A DNA stretch of 58,881 nt. It comes from an uncultured Lachnospiraceae bacterium. Its GTDB lineage: Bacteria > Bacillota > Clostridia > Lachnospirales > Lachnospiraceae. The notes below the pieces were generated by a model that searched no databases, had not been told where the DNA came from, and saw nothing but the letters and a program-made list of their open reading frames with translations. Positions 23,922-34,595 of the stretch are shown here, piece by piece. Made by a program: the position numbers and the translations under genes. Position 1 is the stretch's first letter. Each line of letters starts with the position of its first letter. The stretch spans positions 1 through 58,881 of the forward strand of contig CARUOB010000010.1 of the NCBI GenBank assembly GCA_949076555.1. The letters run 5' to 3'.

Positions 23922-26900
23922 ATGAGAAGGATGAAGAAAAGCAGGCTTTATCGGATGGGATCAGCACTTCTGGCGGCGGTGATGGTGGTTACCTGTATGC
24001 CGCAGACGGGACTCTATGCCCGGGCGGAGGAGATTCCGGTTACTGAAGCGCAGGAGGAACCAGATATATTAGGCGAAACTGCGTCTCCCTCTTTTATTGG
24101 CAGCTTGTATGCGCCTGTGCAAGACGAAGAAATTGATTTAAAATCAGGGGGGCTCGGACTACCAGAGTTTTCGGTTGATTTCAGTTCCGTGACCGTAAAG
24201 GATAAAACTTATGATAGCAAACCGCACAGCATTAGCGGATATGCGCTTTGGACGCCGAGAGAGCAGAGTTTTGACTGGAACTATAAAGTGACAGGAAAGA
24301 CGTTCAAAGGCGAGTCGTATGAAAGGGAAAAGCAGGTGAATCTGCTGTATGGCGATTTGCCAGCAGGTTTTGCTGCGCCCTATGAGGAGATTGCACCTGT
24401 TGAGTGTGGTAGCTATACATTAACGATTTCTGTCGAAGTTGACGGAGGAAAGTATGAGGTTGACAAGAGCAGTCTGGAGATGAGTTCCCACTTTTGGATA
24501 CTTCCCCTGCAGCGGAGCGAGACAGTACTTGTTGGTGTATCTGGAATAGCCGATAAAGACTATGACGGCCAGCCTTATGATATCTTTCCTAAAATCGCTA
24601 ACGCGAAGGTACAGACTGACAAAGGCGTGGACATTTCGGACAAAGTGGATCTGAAATTTAAGATATTTGGAAAAACTGAGGACGGAACACCGTATGAACA
24701 GGCCATTGACAAGAACACGCCAGCCGATGATTTGCCAAAGGCTGTTGGTCAGTATATGTTGTATGTCAGTCTTGTTGAAAATGACGAGCTTGATTATCTT
24801 CCGAATGAATGGACGTTTCCCTTTGCGATCAAACGACACGGGGTAACGGTCACTGTAATTGATCAGGAGAGGCATGTGAGCAGTGACGCCGGGCTGAAGG
24901 TGGATGATGTGCTGCCGGGCAACATCGCTGACCAATGTAAAGTAAAAGGACTCCTTGACGCTGATCTGGCTCAATTTTATACCGATTTGAAGGTTGCGGT
25001 ACAGCAGAATGTAGATTTTTCCCAGACAGGAATTTACGATCTGGCTGCGACGGGAATCAATGCGCAAGACTGGTCGAATTATGATATTACTTATGTGGCA
25101 GGGAAACTGAGAGTCAAGGCGAAGCTTACGGGAATAAAGGGAGAGCTTAAAGATGTTACAAATGTGACAAATGGTCTGTCACTTGCACAGATTGCAGAGC
25201 AGTATCTACCGAAGAAAACTACGATTTATCTGAGAAACGGTATTGACATACCGGAAAATGAGGCGCCGGATATCGAAGATTCTGCGGAGATTATCTGGGA
25301 TACCTCAAGGCCTGCTCCCGGTTATTCTTACAAGGAGGGAGAGAAGAAGGAACAGACCTTTAAGATGCAGGGAACGATAACTGTGCCAGAGCTCGTGTAT
25401 GCCGATGAGGGGATGCAGTTGACTGTGATAGTCGGTGTAAGTGTGCGGGAAGCGTACGAAGGGCAGGCATTGAAGCCGTATGCTGATGTTCAGGCCGGGA
25501 CGGTGGCTGTGGGAACGAAAGTGACTCTGGCTACCAATGAAGGCGGCGCGCAGATATACTACACCGTGCAGGGCGAAAATCCATCGCTGTCGTTGACGAC
25601 GAGACGGTTGTATAAGGAGCCTATTGAGATCACGAACACCATGACGATCCGCGCCATCTCCAGTATTTATGGAAAAAGGGACAGTGAGGAATTAAGACTT
25701 ACTTATTATTTGGATAAGACATTAGAACCGGGAGGCAGTGACCCTGACGACCCGGACAATCCGACTGTGCCGGATGAGGATATTCCTAAGGATGATAACG
25801 GCAATAAATTACCCATTCCGGAAGATTTATGGGTGACAGACGTGACAGCGTATGTCTATACTGGAAAAGTGATCAAGCCGGAAGTGCGGGTCTACGATCA
25901 CAAGAAGCTGTTAGAGGAGAAGAAAGACTATACTATCAGCTATAAGAACAATACGAATGCTGCTGATAAAAACAGCGAAAAAGCGCCGACCATTACGATC
26001 AAAGGTAAGGGTAATTATGAGGGGACGCTCCTAAAAAAATTTACGATTGCACCAAAAGATATCAGGGAGTCGGATGTGAAAGCAGACAATCTCACAGTGG
26101 CTTTCAACAATAAAGCGCAGAAACCTGTTCCTGTGGTCACATGGAATGGAAAGAAGCTTTCGGCAAAGAGGGATTATGTCTTCGATGCAACTCCCCAGAC
26201 GGCAGCCGGAACTTATGAGATTTCCCTGAAAGGTACCGGAAACTATACAGGGGAGCGGAAGATTTCTTTCATTATTACAAACGGTGTGCCAGTACCGAAG
26301 CTGACGGTCGGCAAGATCACGAACCAGACTTATACAGGGGAGGAGATTACGCCGGAGCCTGTGGTGAAGAATGGAAAGGAGCTGCTTGTCAAAGGGAAGG
26401 ACTATACGGTTTCCTATGAGGATAATGAGAAAGTAGGAACTGCATCCGTCATCATCAGAGGTCAGGTAAACAGCAGATATGTCGGTGAGAAGCGGGTGAC
26501 ATTTGCCATCAAAGAGGCGGCCGTGATGAACAAGGCCAAAGTGGATCTGCAGTTTGAACCATCGGCGGTTTATACCGGTAAGGAAATAGTAGCGTCAAGA
26601 TGTGTAGTGACAGTGAATGTTAAGATCGACGGTGTCACACAGACACGCACGCTTGAAAAGGATAAGGACTATAAAGTGACTTATCAGAATAATATAAAAG
26701 CCGGGAAAGCGACGGCTGTGTTCGAGGGGATCAATGCCTACAAGGGTACCTTGAAGAAGACTTTTAAGATCAGTGCCTATGACCTGCAGCTTGATCAGGA
26801 CAAAAAGCTGCAGATCCAGACAGCGGAGTCATATCCCTACATGAAGAATGGCAGTACACCCAAGCCAGTTGTGAAATTTGGGACGAAGACGCTTAAGGAG

Positions 26901-27608
26901 GGCACAGATTATACGGTCTCCTACAAAAATCATACTGCGGCTGGAAATGTTGCATCTATGACGATCACGGGGAAAGGCAATTTTGCGGGTCGCGTGGTAA
27001 GAGGTTATAATGTTGGAGTGCAGGATATAGCGAACATGACTGTGAAACCTGCAGATAAAGTATTTAAGGCAAAAGCCAATATTTATAAGACGAAAGTCCA
27101 GGTGCTTGACTCAAATGGCAAGGCACTTTCAGCCGGAAAAGATTATGATAAAAATGTAACTTATACTTATACGCAGGGAACAGATGTGGAAGTTGCCAAT
27201 GTGGGTAAAGTGAGAAGAAAAGCTGGCGATCTGGTGGAAGCTGTGGATATCATTCCAGCAGGAGCGGTGATTCGGGTGACGGTCAATGCAGCTGGCAGCA
27301 ATTATCAGGGGATGGCCACAGGGACCTACCGATTTGTGAGGGCAGACATTGCAAAGGCCAAGGTCAGTGTACCTCCGCAGACTTATACGGGAAAGGCGAT
27401 CACCCTAGAGGAAAAAGACATCGTGGTATCTGTAGATGGGATGTCTGTCTCCGCAGAGGAATATACAATTTTGGAGTCGGGGTACGTCAACAATGTGAAT
27501 AAAGGTACCGCTAAGTTGACCATTCAGGGAAAAGGCAATTATGGTGGTACAAAAACAGTGACATTTAAGATCAAAGGGAAAGGACTGCTTAGTCAAATAT
27601 TTGGATAA
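23922..27608 (+). CDS. Large secreted protein with Ig-like repeats
   Basis: 1228 residues. Signal peptide: MRRMKKSRLYRMG, a hydrophobic core, and a likely cut near YARAEE (about 32-37). Residues 50-500 hold several beta domains. At about 520-605 is a chitobiase C-terminal-like domain (GTKVTLATNEGGAQIYYTVQ). From about 635 to the end come six to seven repeats of about 80-90 residues with the pattern YTGKxIxP, KDYTxSYxNN, GKGNYxGT, like MBG or bacterial Ig-like repeats in clostridial surface proteins. The protein ends LLSQIFG without a sorting tail or membrane helix, so it is released or held non-covalently. It lies just ahead of a sortase gene. Base use is more AT-rich than the core genes. Binding partner unknown. 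Confidence 0.85.
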   Translation: MRRMKKSRLYRMGSALLAAVMVVTCMPQTGLYARAEEIPVTEAQEEPDILGETASPSFIGSLYAPVQDEEIDLKSGGLGLPEFSVDFSSVTVKDKTYDSKPHSISGYALWTPREQSFDWNYKVTGKTFKGESYEREKQVNLLYGDLPAGFAAPYEEIAPVECGSYTLTISVEVDGGKYEVDKSSLEMSSHFWILPLQRSETVLVGVSGIADKDYDGQPYDIFPKIANAKVQTDKGVDISDKVDLKFKIFGKTEDGTPYEQAIDKNTPADDLPKAVGQYMLYVSLVENDELDYLPNEWTFPFAIKRHGVTVTVIDQERHVSSDAGLKVDDVLPGNIADQCKVKGLLDADLAQFYTDLKVAVQQNVDFSQTGIYDLAATGINAQDWSNYDITYVAGKLRVKAKLTGIKGELKDVTNVTNGLSLAQIAEQYLPKKTTIYLRNGIDIPENEAPDIEDSAEIIWDTSRPAPGYSYKEGEKKEQTFKMQGTITVPELVYADEGMQLTVIVGVSVREAYEGQALKPYADVQAGTVAVGTKVTLATNEGGAQIYYTVQGENPSLSLTTRRLYKEPIEITNTMTIRAISSIYGKRDSEELRLTYYLDKTLEPGGSDPDDPDNPTVPDEDIPKDDNGNKLPIPEDLWVTDVTAYVYTGKVIKPEVRVYDHKKLLEEKKDYTISYKNNTNAADKNSEKAPTITIKGKGNYEGTLLKKFTIAPKDIRESDVKADNLTVAFNNKAQKPVPVVTWNGKKLSAKRDYVFDATPQTAAGTYEISLKGTGNYTGERKISFIITNGVPVPKLTVGKITNQTYTGEEITPEPVVKNGKELLVKGKDYTVSYEDNEKVGTASVIIRGQVNSRYVGEKRVTFAIKEAAVMNKAKVDLQFEPSAVYTGKEIVASRCVVTVNVKIDGVTQTRTLEKDKDYKVTYQNNIKAGKATAVFEGINAYKGTLKKTFKISAYDLQLDQDKKLQIQTAESYPYMKNGSTPKPVVKFGTKTLKEGTDYTVSYKNHTAAGNVASMTITGKGNFAGRVVRGYNVGVQDIANMTVKPADKVFKAKANIYKTKVQVLDSNGKALSAGKDYDKNVTYTYTQGTDVEVANVGKVRRKAGDLVEAVDIIPAGAVIRVTVNAAGSNYQGMATGTYRFVRADIAKAKVSVPPQTYTGKAITLEEKDIVVSVDGMSVSAEEYTILESGYVNNVNKGTAKLTIQGKGNYGGTKTVTFKIKGKGLLSQIFG

Positions 27609-27620
27609 TTGTCGTAAAAT

Positions 27621-27648
27621 GCTTGCATAATTTTCATAATTGAGTAGA
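27621..27648 (+). promoter_or_regulatory. Possible promoter of srtB and the LRR genes
   Basis: TTGCAT (27621-27626), 16-base spacer, TAGAAT (27643-27648), 87 bases ahead of the sortase start in a 126-base gap. This would allow expression apart from the Ig-like protein. Confidence 0.4.
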
Positions 27649-27734
27649 ATAGAAGTATATGCAATGATATTATGTCAATGCAATATGGATGTGAAATATC
27701 CAGATATAGTAGGAATTGAAGGAGCGATCCCTAT

Positions 27735-28934
27735 ATGGCGGGGTTTGAAGTTGCGGGGAGAAGACTGAGGACAGAGGCAGACTATAAAGCAGCCCTCCGG
27801 GATCAGGAACTCATTCAGAAGATTCGCTCTCAGGTTGATATGGAGCAGCCGGGAGAGGTGATTACTCTGTATGCGGATATGCAGGCGGGGAAATATCGTT
27901 TTGAGACGGTTGTCGGAAACGATTTCGATGATGAGATCTATGAGCTTGCAGAGAGTTATAAAAAGCAAGGATACCGTAAAGACAGCAGACTACCTGCAGG
28001 TAAAAAGCGAAAACAGAAATCTGAGAAAGCTGCGGGAAAAGCAACAAAGACTAAATCTAAACAGAACAAAAACGAAAAGAAGCAGAAGGTCTCCCTTGAA
28101 GACTATGACAAGGATATGCAAAGGGAGATTCTGGCTCAGATCAAAAAGCGTGACAGACACCGTAAGCTCTTGGTTGCGCTTTGCGGCATTGTTGCGGTAG
28201 GTTGTTTTGGCTATTTTGGGATGTATTCCTTTTTTGTCGAAAAGAATGAGATGGATTATGAGAATCTTTCCCGTTTGAAGGGTGACAGCAGCCTGACTGG
28301 CAGTCTTTTCCGTGGAGTGACGATACACTACACGGAGGAGGAAGAAGTCGAATTGGAGGTTCTGGAGGAATACCAGACATTATACAATAAGAACAGAAAG
28401 CTAATCGGATGGCTAAAAATTGACGATACAAATATAGATTATCCGGTAATGCAGACTGCCAACAACGAATATTATCTGGATCACAATTTTAATCAGGAAT
28501 ATGACAAAAACGGCAGCTTGTTTCTTGACAAGGACTGTGATGTGGTACGTAGGAATACCAACCTGATAATATACGGACATCACATGAGATCAGGAAAGAT
28601 GTTCGGTAATCTGAACAGCTACAGTAGTAAGGAGTATGGGGAGAAGCATTCGCTGATCCAGTTTGATACTATATATGAGAAGGGAACATACGAGGTGATG
28701 TATGTGTTCCGTTCGAGAATTTTTAATGAGGATGAAGTGGTTTTTAAGTATTATCAGTTTTTTGATGCTGCTTCTGCAACGGAGTTTGATTCCTATATGC
28801 AGGAGATGGCGGCCTTATCCCTGTATGATACAGGTGTGACGGCGAGCTATGGAGATGAACTCTTGACACTTTCCACCTGTGACAGTTCTGAGGCAGACGG
28901 CAGGTTTGTGGTAGTGGCCAAGAGGATCAGCTAG
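27735..28934 (+). CDS. srtB: Class B sortase with long cytoplasmic head
   Basis: 399 residues. The C-terminal part (about 205-399) is a class B sortase: LIGWLKIDDTNIDYPVMQT, catalytic His282 in YGHHMRSGKMFGNL, Cys382 in LSTCD and Arg390 in GRFVVVAKR. A membrane helix lies at about 145-167. Ahead of it is an N-terminal part of about 144 residues, predicted inside the cell, with a Lys-rich stretch (about 90-115), whereas typical SrtB begins with the helix within the first 30 residues. Sortases cleave a sorting motif and join the protein to the cell wall or another protein. The two LRR genes just downstream carry matching C-terminal tails and are the obvious substrates. AAGGAG precedes the ATG. 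Confidence 0.92.
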   Translation: MAGFEVAGRRLRTEADYKAALRDQELIQKIRSQVDMEQPGEVITLYADMQAGKYRFETVVGNDFDDEIYELAESYKKQGYRKDSRLPAGKKRKQKSEKAAGKATKTKSKQNKNEKKQKVSLEDYDKDMQREILAQIKKRDRHRKLLVALCGIVAVGCFGYFGMYSFFVEKNEMDYENLSRLKGDSSLTGSLFRGVTIHYTEEEEVELEVLEEYQTLYNKNRKLIGWLKIDDTNIDYPVMQTANNEYYLDHNFNQEYDKNGSLFLDKDCDVVRRNTNLIIYGHHMRSGKMFGNLNSYSSKEYGEKHSLIQFDTIYEKGTYEVMYVFRSRIFNEDEVVFKYYQFFDAASATEFDSYMQEMAALSLYDTGVTASYGDELLTLSTCDSSEADGRFVVVAKRIS

Positions 28935-28993
28935 CAGACCAAAAAACTGGTTGGCATAAATTAGAATGTGTGGAGGGAATGAGGAGAAACACC

Positions 28994-31900
28994 ATGGCGA
29001 AAAAGACAGCAGCAAGAAAGCCTAAAAGAAGATTAAAGAAAACAGCGCGGCGGAGTCTGGCAGTGGTTCTTATGATTACTGCAGTGATTGTGGCAGCGAT
29101 TCCTGCGCCGGAGAACTTGGCTGTGAATCCACAGGCGGGAGCAGAACCCGTAGTATCGCCGGTGGCGTATGTGTCAGCGGAGGATGCAGGGGTTTTAAGC
29201 ACGCCGCCCAAAAATGATTATGTTTATGATCCGAAAAATCCGAGTGTTACGGAGGAGATGGTTAATCAAAAGATAGAAGCTGCCATCAGCGCGAATCCGG
29301 CGGTGTTGATTCCTACGGAGATCGTTGCCTTTCGTGGCGACGAGATGTATCTTACATGGCAGTTTTTATATGAGCCGAAGGGTAAGAATGGTCGGCTTTG
29401 TAGATATAATGATGAGTTCCCGGTAGATGAGGTGGATTTGGGCTTACAGCCGAATCGATCATATTTTTTCGTGTATAAAAATGCTTATGATCTATACTTT
29501 TCCAATCCGGAAGGGTTAAATAACAGTGCTGATGAGACAACCACATTGGAGAATATGGATAATCTGAAAAAGAAAGCGGATGGTTCTAATCCTCAGTTTT
29601 ATCCTACTGATCCCATTGAGTTTAATTATGAGCATATTGATCGGAAGACAGAGCAGAATACTTTGGAGGAGGAATACCAAAAGTTCTTTACAACTTACTT
29701 TAAGGCTGACTTTGATGTGAAGGTTGCTTCCTTTAAAGCCTACTGGAAAGACTATAACAAAGCTTACGATGCGTGGATCAAAGATAATCCCGGTGATATA
29801 ACGGGGGCGAAGCAGGCTGCTGAAGCAGCAGCGGGAACACCACCTGATGCGCTCAAGAGGACTCCAAGTGAGATCAGTAACGACGGAGATCAGAAAAAGT
29901 TTTTCTGTGAGCACAACAATATTTTAAAAGGTACGGGTTACACACTGGAGAATGCAGCGGATACAAGATTTGGCGCAGCGGAAGATCAGCGAGTATATGT
30001 GGCGCATGGAGGTTCGGTTTCCGATGAGTCAGATTATAAAGATGTGAACGGTTATCTTGTAAAAAGAGAGACTCTCACAATCACGTCAATTGGTTATCGG
30101 GCTTTTGCGGGAGTACATAACGTTAAACAGATCAAGATAGATGAAAATGTAAGGACAATTGAGCAGAGTGCTTTTGAGGGAGCAAGAATCAGTGGCGTGA
30201 GTATCGGAAATGCCAATACGATAGATGACCGCGCTTTCTATGGATGTACAGATTTGAAGACGGTGACTTTTACCGATAAGGCTCCTACGAATACCATTGG
30301 CGCTGAGGCCTTTTATGGGTCTGGAATTAATACAAAGCTGGTGCTTCCGTCCACGCTTTCCACAATCGGACATGGTGCTTTTGCAGGATGTCTCGACTTG
30401 AGTGATGTGGAGTTTTCTGACACGGGACAGAAATGTTCAATAGGAAATTATGCTTTTTATGGGGATACCAGATTAACCAACATGAATTTTGCCCGGAGAA
30501 TCTTCACCAAGATTGGTAAATGTGCTTTTGCTATTGCTGCGCCGAGTGGTGATACAATGACAGAGTTCCATTTTCCGAGTGAAGGTCTTGAAGACATGGA
30601 TGATTATGTTCTTGCAAATCGCCGTGGACTTCAGAATGTTTATATTGAAAATTATACGAAAAGAATACCAAACAATACTTTTTACAACTGTTTTGGCTTA
30701 AAGCGTGCTGAATTTTCGGATAAGTGTGGGGCGGCAACCTTTGGAGAAAATCTCTTTAAGGACGTGACGGAGGACACCTTCTGTGTGTACGGCCCGGAGC
30801 TTTACGCAAATGAGCCTGCTGGTCCAAGAGTAAGCACATGGGATGCTGTGCGGACTGACGGCAAGGGAATTCCCTATGTTTATGTGAAGGACGGGAAAAA
30901 GTATTATGAGATGGCGCTTGAGAGCAACGGAACGAGATACCGCTATGCGGCCAGTGAGGATGGCGCTCTGATCTCTTGTGCATTAATTTCAAAAAATACG
31001 GGGCCGATAGATCTGATAATTCCTGAGAAAATTGGTGATATCAAGATCAACAGCATCGGGCAGGGCTGTTTTGACGATAAGGAGCTGCGTGACGTAATCC
31101 GCAGTATTACCATAAAAAATAATTCTATCAGTGCAATCGGGGATGGTGTGTTTCGTGACCTGAAAAAGCTGAAGAAGGTACGGATCGGTGATTCCGTGAC
31201 AAGTATTGGGGCGAATGCATTTGCGGGTTGCTCTAGCCTGTATGATGTGTACTTTACGAAGCCGACTGAAGGATATACAGCTTTGAAGATCGGCGACAGC
31301 GCTTTTGTGACGACAGGTGACCATCTGACTTTCCACGGGGATATCGTTGAGGGTTATGCGCCTTTTGAACTGGCAACCGATAAGGATAATGTACTGAGGG
31401 ACCCTGACCGGCCGAATTACCCGCCGGTAAATATATGTTACCAGAGCCTTTGGGACAGTGAGCAGGGAGCGCATCTGACTGTGATGCCGGATAAGGATAC
31501 CGGGGATGTGACGCTCTTAGACTATCCTAAGTTTAAGGACTTAGAAAATTTTACAAGAGATGACGAGCTGCAGGATTATTGCGCTGATATGGAAGAGTAT
31601 TATTATTATACGGTGTACAATACTGACAGCAGTGAAGTGAATGATATGCGGACGCAATATGCGATTATTTTCGATGCATGGCGTCTGGGTTCACAGGGAC
31701 CTGCAAGTGTGACGATCGGTGATCAGGTCATCTTGAAAAGTGAATATGAAAAGGAGATGGAGAAACGGTACGGCCCGTGGATTAACCCTGTCTACTGTGA
31801 TGGTGCATGGAAAGATCATCTGCTTACCGGAAACAATGAGGATGGGACAGCAAAAGGAGCGGTGATGGATTTCTTATTTGAGCCGCTTATTGTAGAGGCG

Positions 31901-34567
31901 GCAACGGACCCGACTCCATACTTTGATAAGTATCCTTACAATTTCATGGATAACTATGAAAACTGGCTTACTATGGATACGGCGTCCTATGGGGCGTTGC
32001 CTGAGTATAAGCAGGTGTCTGAGAAAGTGTGGAATTTTATTCACGGTACACAGGATATTTATGTGCCAAAAGGAGTAGATTCCATAGATGTAATTTCCTA
32101 TATGGAAAAGAACCGTGACAATTATAATAAATACATCAAAGACCGTCCGGCGGATACCATGTATACGACAACGCTTGGCGGTGCGGTTCCTGGCCTGTTT
32201 AGCGGTTACTATAAGGATTATGATGAGGATGATGACAGAGAGCAGGATGTGAGGGGAAATGACACAATCAAGAGTGTGATTTTGAATGACATTAAGGTTC
32301 TGCCGGATTATGCTTTTGACAGTTGCGAGCAGTTGAGCAGAGTGGAGATTCCCGCGGTGACAAAGGTAGGTAAGCTGCCTTTTAGAGGATGTGAAAATCT
32401 GATTAATCTGGTCGGTAGCCCGGATTACCCTGCGGAGAGAGGTATTCTATACGAGAGACACAAGGATGCGGACGGAAACGACAGATATCGGATCATTGAG
32501 TGTCTGCCTTCACGAGGCAAACCGAACAGCGGTAATGAAGAACTTTCAGTTTCCACGATATCATCTGCGACTGACAGCCTGATTTCGTTTTTGTGTGAGA
32601 TCTGTGAGACAGATAAGAAGCTTGAAGATAGCAGGGAAGTGTCAGTGCCAGCTATTGCAGAGAGCGCATTTGAGGGATGTAAGTATATCTCTATTGTGAA
32701 TCTGATGGATGCAAAAGGACTTAAGACGATTCCGAAGGATGCCTTTAAGGACTGCGAGAGAATCGGTCAGATGATTCTGCCCGGTTCCGTGAATAAGATT
32801 GATGACAATGCCTTTACCCGCACGGCGGAGTCTGGCACGACACACGCCAATGTGACGATCTACGGCAGAGAGGTGGATATTGCGGATACGGCGTTTACGC
32901 CCAGAAGCGATTTCACGATCTTTTCCTATGAAGATTCTGCGGCGAAGCGTTACGCGGACAGATACCAGATTGATTTCCAGCCGCTTAACGCGTGCAGGGT
33001 GTGGTTTTACGATTATGATGGCACACCTCTTGGCAGTGAAGTAACCGTGGATAAAGGTACAAGAATTACGGATTTACCGACAGAGGCGAAGAAGGTCATG
33101 GAGGATAACCATCGTCCGGGCTATAAGTTTGACAAGTGGATGAGCGATGAAGGCAAGACGCTGGATGATCCTATCGAGAATGATATGACTGTTTTCGTGG
33201 CGCAGTACACCAGCGACGGCACGATGGTTGACGGCAAATGCAGCGTGCAGTTCGTACATGGCCGGACAGGACAGGTGTTCAGCGGAAGAGGCGCGGACGA
33301 AAATGACAGATATCTGATTGTGCCCGGAACAAGCTTTGCAGATCCCTTGAACGGCGGTCTTCCGACACCAGTACCTTCACCGAACCCGACTGAGGATGGA
33401 TATTCATTCCTAAATGAATACAGAACCGATATGGGTGAGGTATGGACGCCCGAGACGATCATCAACCGGAATATGACGGTGCTTGCGCTCTTCGGACAGA
33501 ATGGCGGCGATGGAAATAGCAGTGGCGGCAGTACCAGCAGCGGCTCCGGTAGCACCAGTAAGAATACGACTACCAGCAAAAACAGCGGCGGTAGCAGTAG
33601 CAGCAGTAGTAAAAAGAGTAGCAGCACCAGCAGCAGTTCGACTTCCAGCAGCTCCACAAGCGCTACCTCCACCACCTCAAGCGGTGTGGGACAGTACACG
33701 GTATTTGTGGAAGGCGGAAGCGGTTCCGGCAGTTATGCGCCGGGTACGGTAGTTATTATCTCCTGTTATATGCCTGCGGAAGGCATGAGATTTGAGAAGT
33801 GGACGACAGAGTCGAATGGCGTGGCTCTCGCCAGCACGACTATGACCACAACGACATTTACGATGCCGGCCAACAACGTGACGGTTAAGGCGAATTACGT
33901 GGAGGCTCCGACTACGCCTACGGTGGCGGTAAATACCGGCGGTGGCGGCGGAACCGGGAATACCGGAAACAACAGTACGACGACCAATGGCAACGGAAGT
34001 ACCCAAGTAGATATTGAGAAGCCGGGAATCTCTAACAGAGATCTGGCGACGGCGAACACGAACGGTTCTTCGGATAACTTCATCGTGAAGATCTCCGAGA
34101 CGGATGAGGCGACTCGCGCGGTGGCGGCGGCTCTCACGAACAAGTACGGTACATTGGACAATATCCTGTACTATGCGATGGATATCAGTCTCTATGATTC
34201 TACCGGAACCACAAAGATTTCGGATACTACGGGACTGTCTGTGGACATTACCGTCCCGATTCCGGATTCGCTGGTGGCTTACGGTGGCAACAATATGGCA
34301 GGTGCGGTTATTAACGGCGATCAGTTGGAAAGTCTGAACGAGAGCTTTACCACGATCAATGGCGTACCTTGTATCCGTTTCCGTGCGACGCACTTCTCGC
34401 CTTATACGATTTATGTTGATACCGGAAATCTGGTGGAGGGTATGCTTGACGTAACGCCCAAGACTGGTGACCCGATTCATCCGAAGTGGTTCTTATCGCT
34501 CGGGCTGGCTTGTCTGTCGATCATTTTGTTCCTGAAGAAGGACAAAAAGGTAAGGGCAAAGGCATAA
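28994..34567 (+). CDS. BspA-like leucine-rich repeat surface protein with sorting tail
   Basis: About 1857 residues. A basic head of 20 residues and a helix (LAVVLMITAVIVAAIP) form an extended signal peptide. BspA-type LRR_5 repeats run in blocks near 340-575, 675-770 and 1085-1310 (IDDRAFYGCTDLKTVTF, TSIGANAFAGCSSLYDVYF). Then come an InlB-type domain (about 1334-1410), a Ser/Thr-rich linker (about 1509-1565), a second GYxFxKW-like domain (about 1567-1640), a conserved C-terminal domain (about 1690-1815) and the tail TPKTGDPIHPKWF, a helix and KKDKK. The tail fits a (S/P)PXTG-like signal for class B sortase. The GTG at 28970 and ATG at 28979 crowd the ribosome sites; ATG at 28994 has AGGAG seven bases upstream. 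BspA relatives bind host matrix proteins; the ligand here is unknown. Confidence 0.9.
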   Translation: MAKKTAARKPKRRLKKTARRSLAVVLMITAVIVAAIPAPENLAVNPQAGAEPVVSPVAYVSAEDAGVLSTPPKNDYVYDPKNPSVTEEMVNQKIEAAISANPAVLIPTEIVAFRGDEMYLTWQFLYEPKGKNGRLCRYNDEFPVDEVDLGLQPNRSYFFVYKNAYDLYFSNPEGLNNSADETTTLENMDNLKKKADGSNPQFYPTDPIEFNYEHIDRKTEQNTLEEEYQKFFTTYFKADFDVKVASFKAYWKDYNKAYDAWIKDNPGDITGAKQAAEAAAGTPPDALKRTPSEISNDGDQKKFFCEHNNILKGTGYTLENAADTRFGAAEDQRVYVAHGGSVSDESDYKDVNGYLVKRETLTITSIGYRAFAGVHNVKQIKIDENVRTIEQSAFEGARISGVSIGNANTIDDRAFYGCTDLKTVTFTDKAPTNTIGAEAFYGSGINTKLVLPSTLSTIGHGAFAGCLDLSDVEFSDTGQKCSIGNYAFYGDTRLTNMNFARRIFTKIGKCAFAIAAPSGDTMTEFHFPSEGLEDMDDYVLANRRGLQNVYIENYTKRIPNNTFYNCFGLKRAEFSDKCGAATFGENLFKDVTEDTFCVYGPELYANEPAGPRVSTWDAVRTDGKGIPYVYVKDGKKYYEMALESNGTRYRYAASEDGALISCALISKNTGPIDLIIPEKIGDIKINSIGQGCFDDKELRDVIRSITIKNNSISAIGDGVFRDLKKLKKVRIGDSVTSIGANAFAGCSSLYDVYFTKPTEGYTALKIGDSAFVTTGDHLTFHGDIVEGYAPFELATDKDNVLRDPDRPNYPPVNICYQSLWDSEQGAHLTVMPDKDTGDVTLLDYPKFKDLENFTRDDELQDYCADMEEYYYYTVYNTDSSEVNDMRTQYAIIFDAWRLGSQGPASVTIGDQVILKSEYEKEMEKRYGPWINPVYCDGAWKDHLLTGNNEDGTAKGAVMDFLFEPLIVEAATDPTPYFDKYPYNFMDNYENWLTMDTASYGALPEYKQVSEKVWNFIHGTQDIYVPKGVDSIDVISYMEKNRDNYNKYIKDRPADTMYTTTLGGAVPGLFSGYYKDYDEDDDREQDVRGNDTIKSVILNDIKVLPDYAFDSCEQLSRVEIPAVTKVGKLPFRGCENLINLVGSPDYPAERGILYERHKDADGNDRYRIIECLPSRGKPNSGNEELSVSTISSATDSLISFLCEICETDKKLEDSREVSVPAIAESAFEGCKYISIVNLMDAKGLKTIPKDAFKDCERIGQMILPGSVNKIDDNAFTRTAESGTTHANVTIYGREVDIADTAFTPRSDFTIFSYEDSAAKRYADRYQIDFQPLNACRVWFYDYDGTPLGSEVTVDKGTRITDLPTEAKKVMEDNHRPGYKFDKWMSDEGKTLDDPIENDMTVFVAQYTSDGTMVDGKCSVQFVHGRTGQVFSGRGADENDRYLIVPGTSFADPLNGGLPTPVPSPNPTEDGYSFLNEYRTDMGEVWTPETIINRNMTVLALFGQNGGDGNSSGGSTSSGSGSTSKNTTTSKNSGGSSSSSSKKSSSTSSSSTSSSSTSATSTTSSGVGQYTVFVEGGSGSGSYAPGTVVIISCYMPAEGMRFEKWTTESNGVALASTTMTTTTFTMPANNVTVKANYVEAPTTPTVAVNTGGGGGTGNTGNNSTTTNGNGSTQVDIEKPGISNRDLATANTNGSSDNFIVKISETDEATRAVAAALTNKYGTLDNILYYAMDISLYDSTGTTKISDTTGLSVDITVPIPDSLVAYGGNNMAGAVINGDQLESLNESFTTINGVPCIRFRATHFSPYTIYVDTGNLVEGMLDVTPKTGDPIHPKWFLSLGLACLSIILFLKKDKKVRAKA

Positions 34568-34595
34568 GGGATTTATGATCCCGAGGGGGAATCTT

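Noticed and set aside
33500..33690. CRISPR-like array
   Set aside because: The short repeats are in-frame Ser/Thr codons inside the LRR gene, without spacers of even size.
33121..33699. A 192-codon minus-strand frame with Leu/Val-rich stretches that looks membrane-like
   Set aside because: It is the reverse of the Ser/Thr/Gly-rich linker of the LRR protein; the hydrophobic runs come from the complement of AGC and ACC codons.
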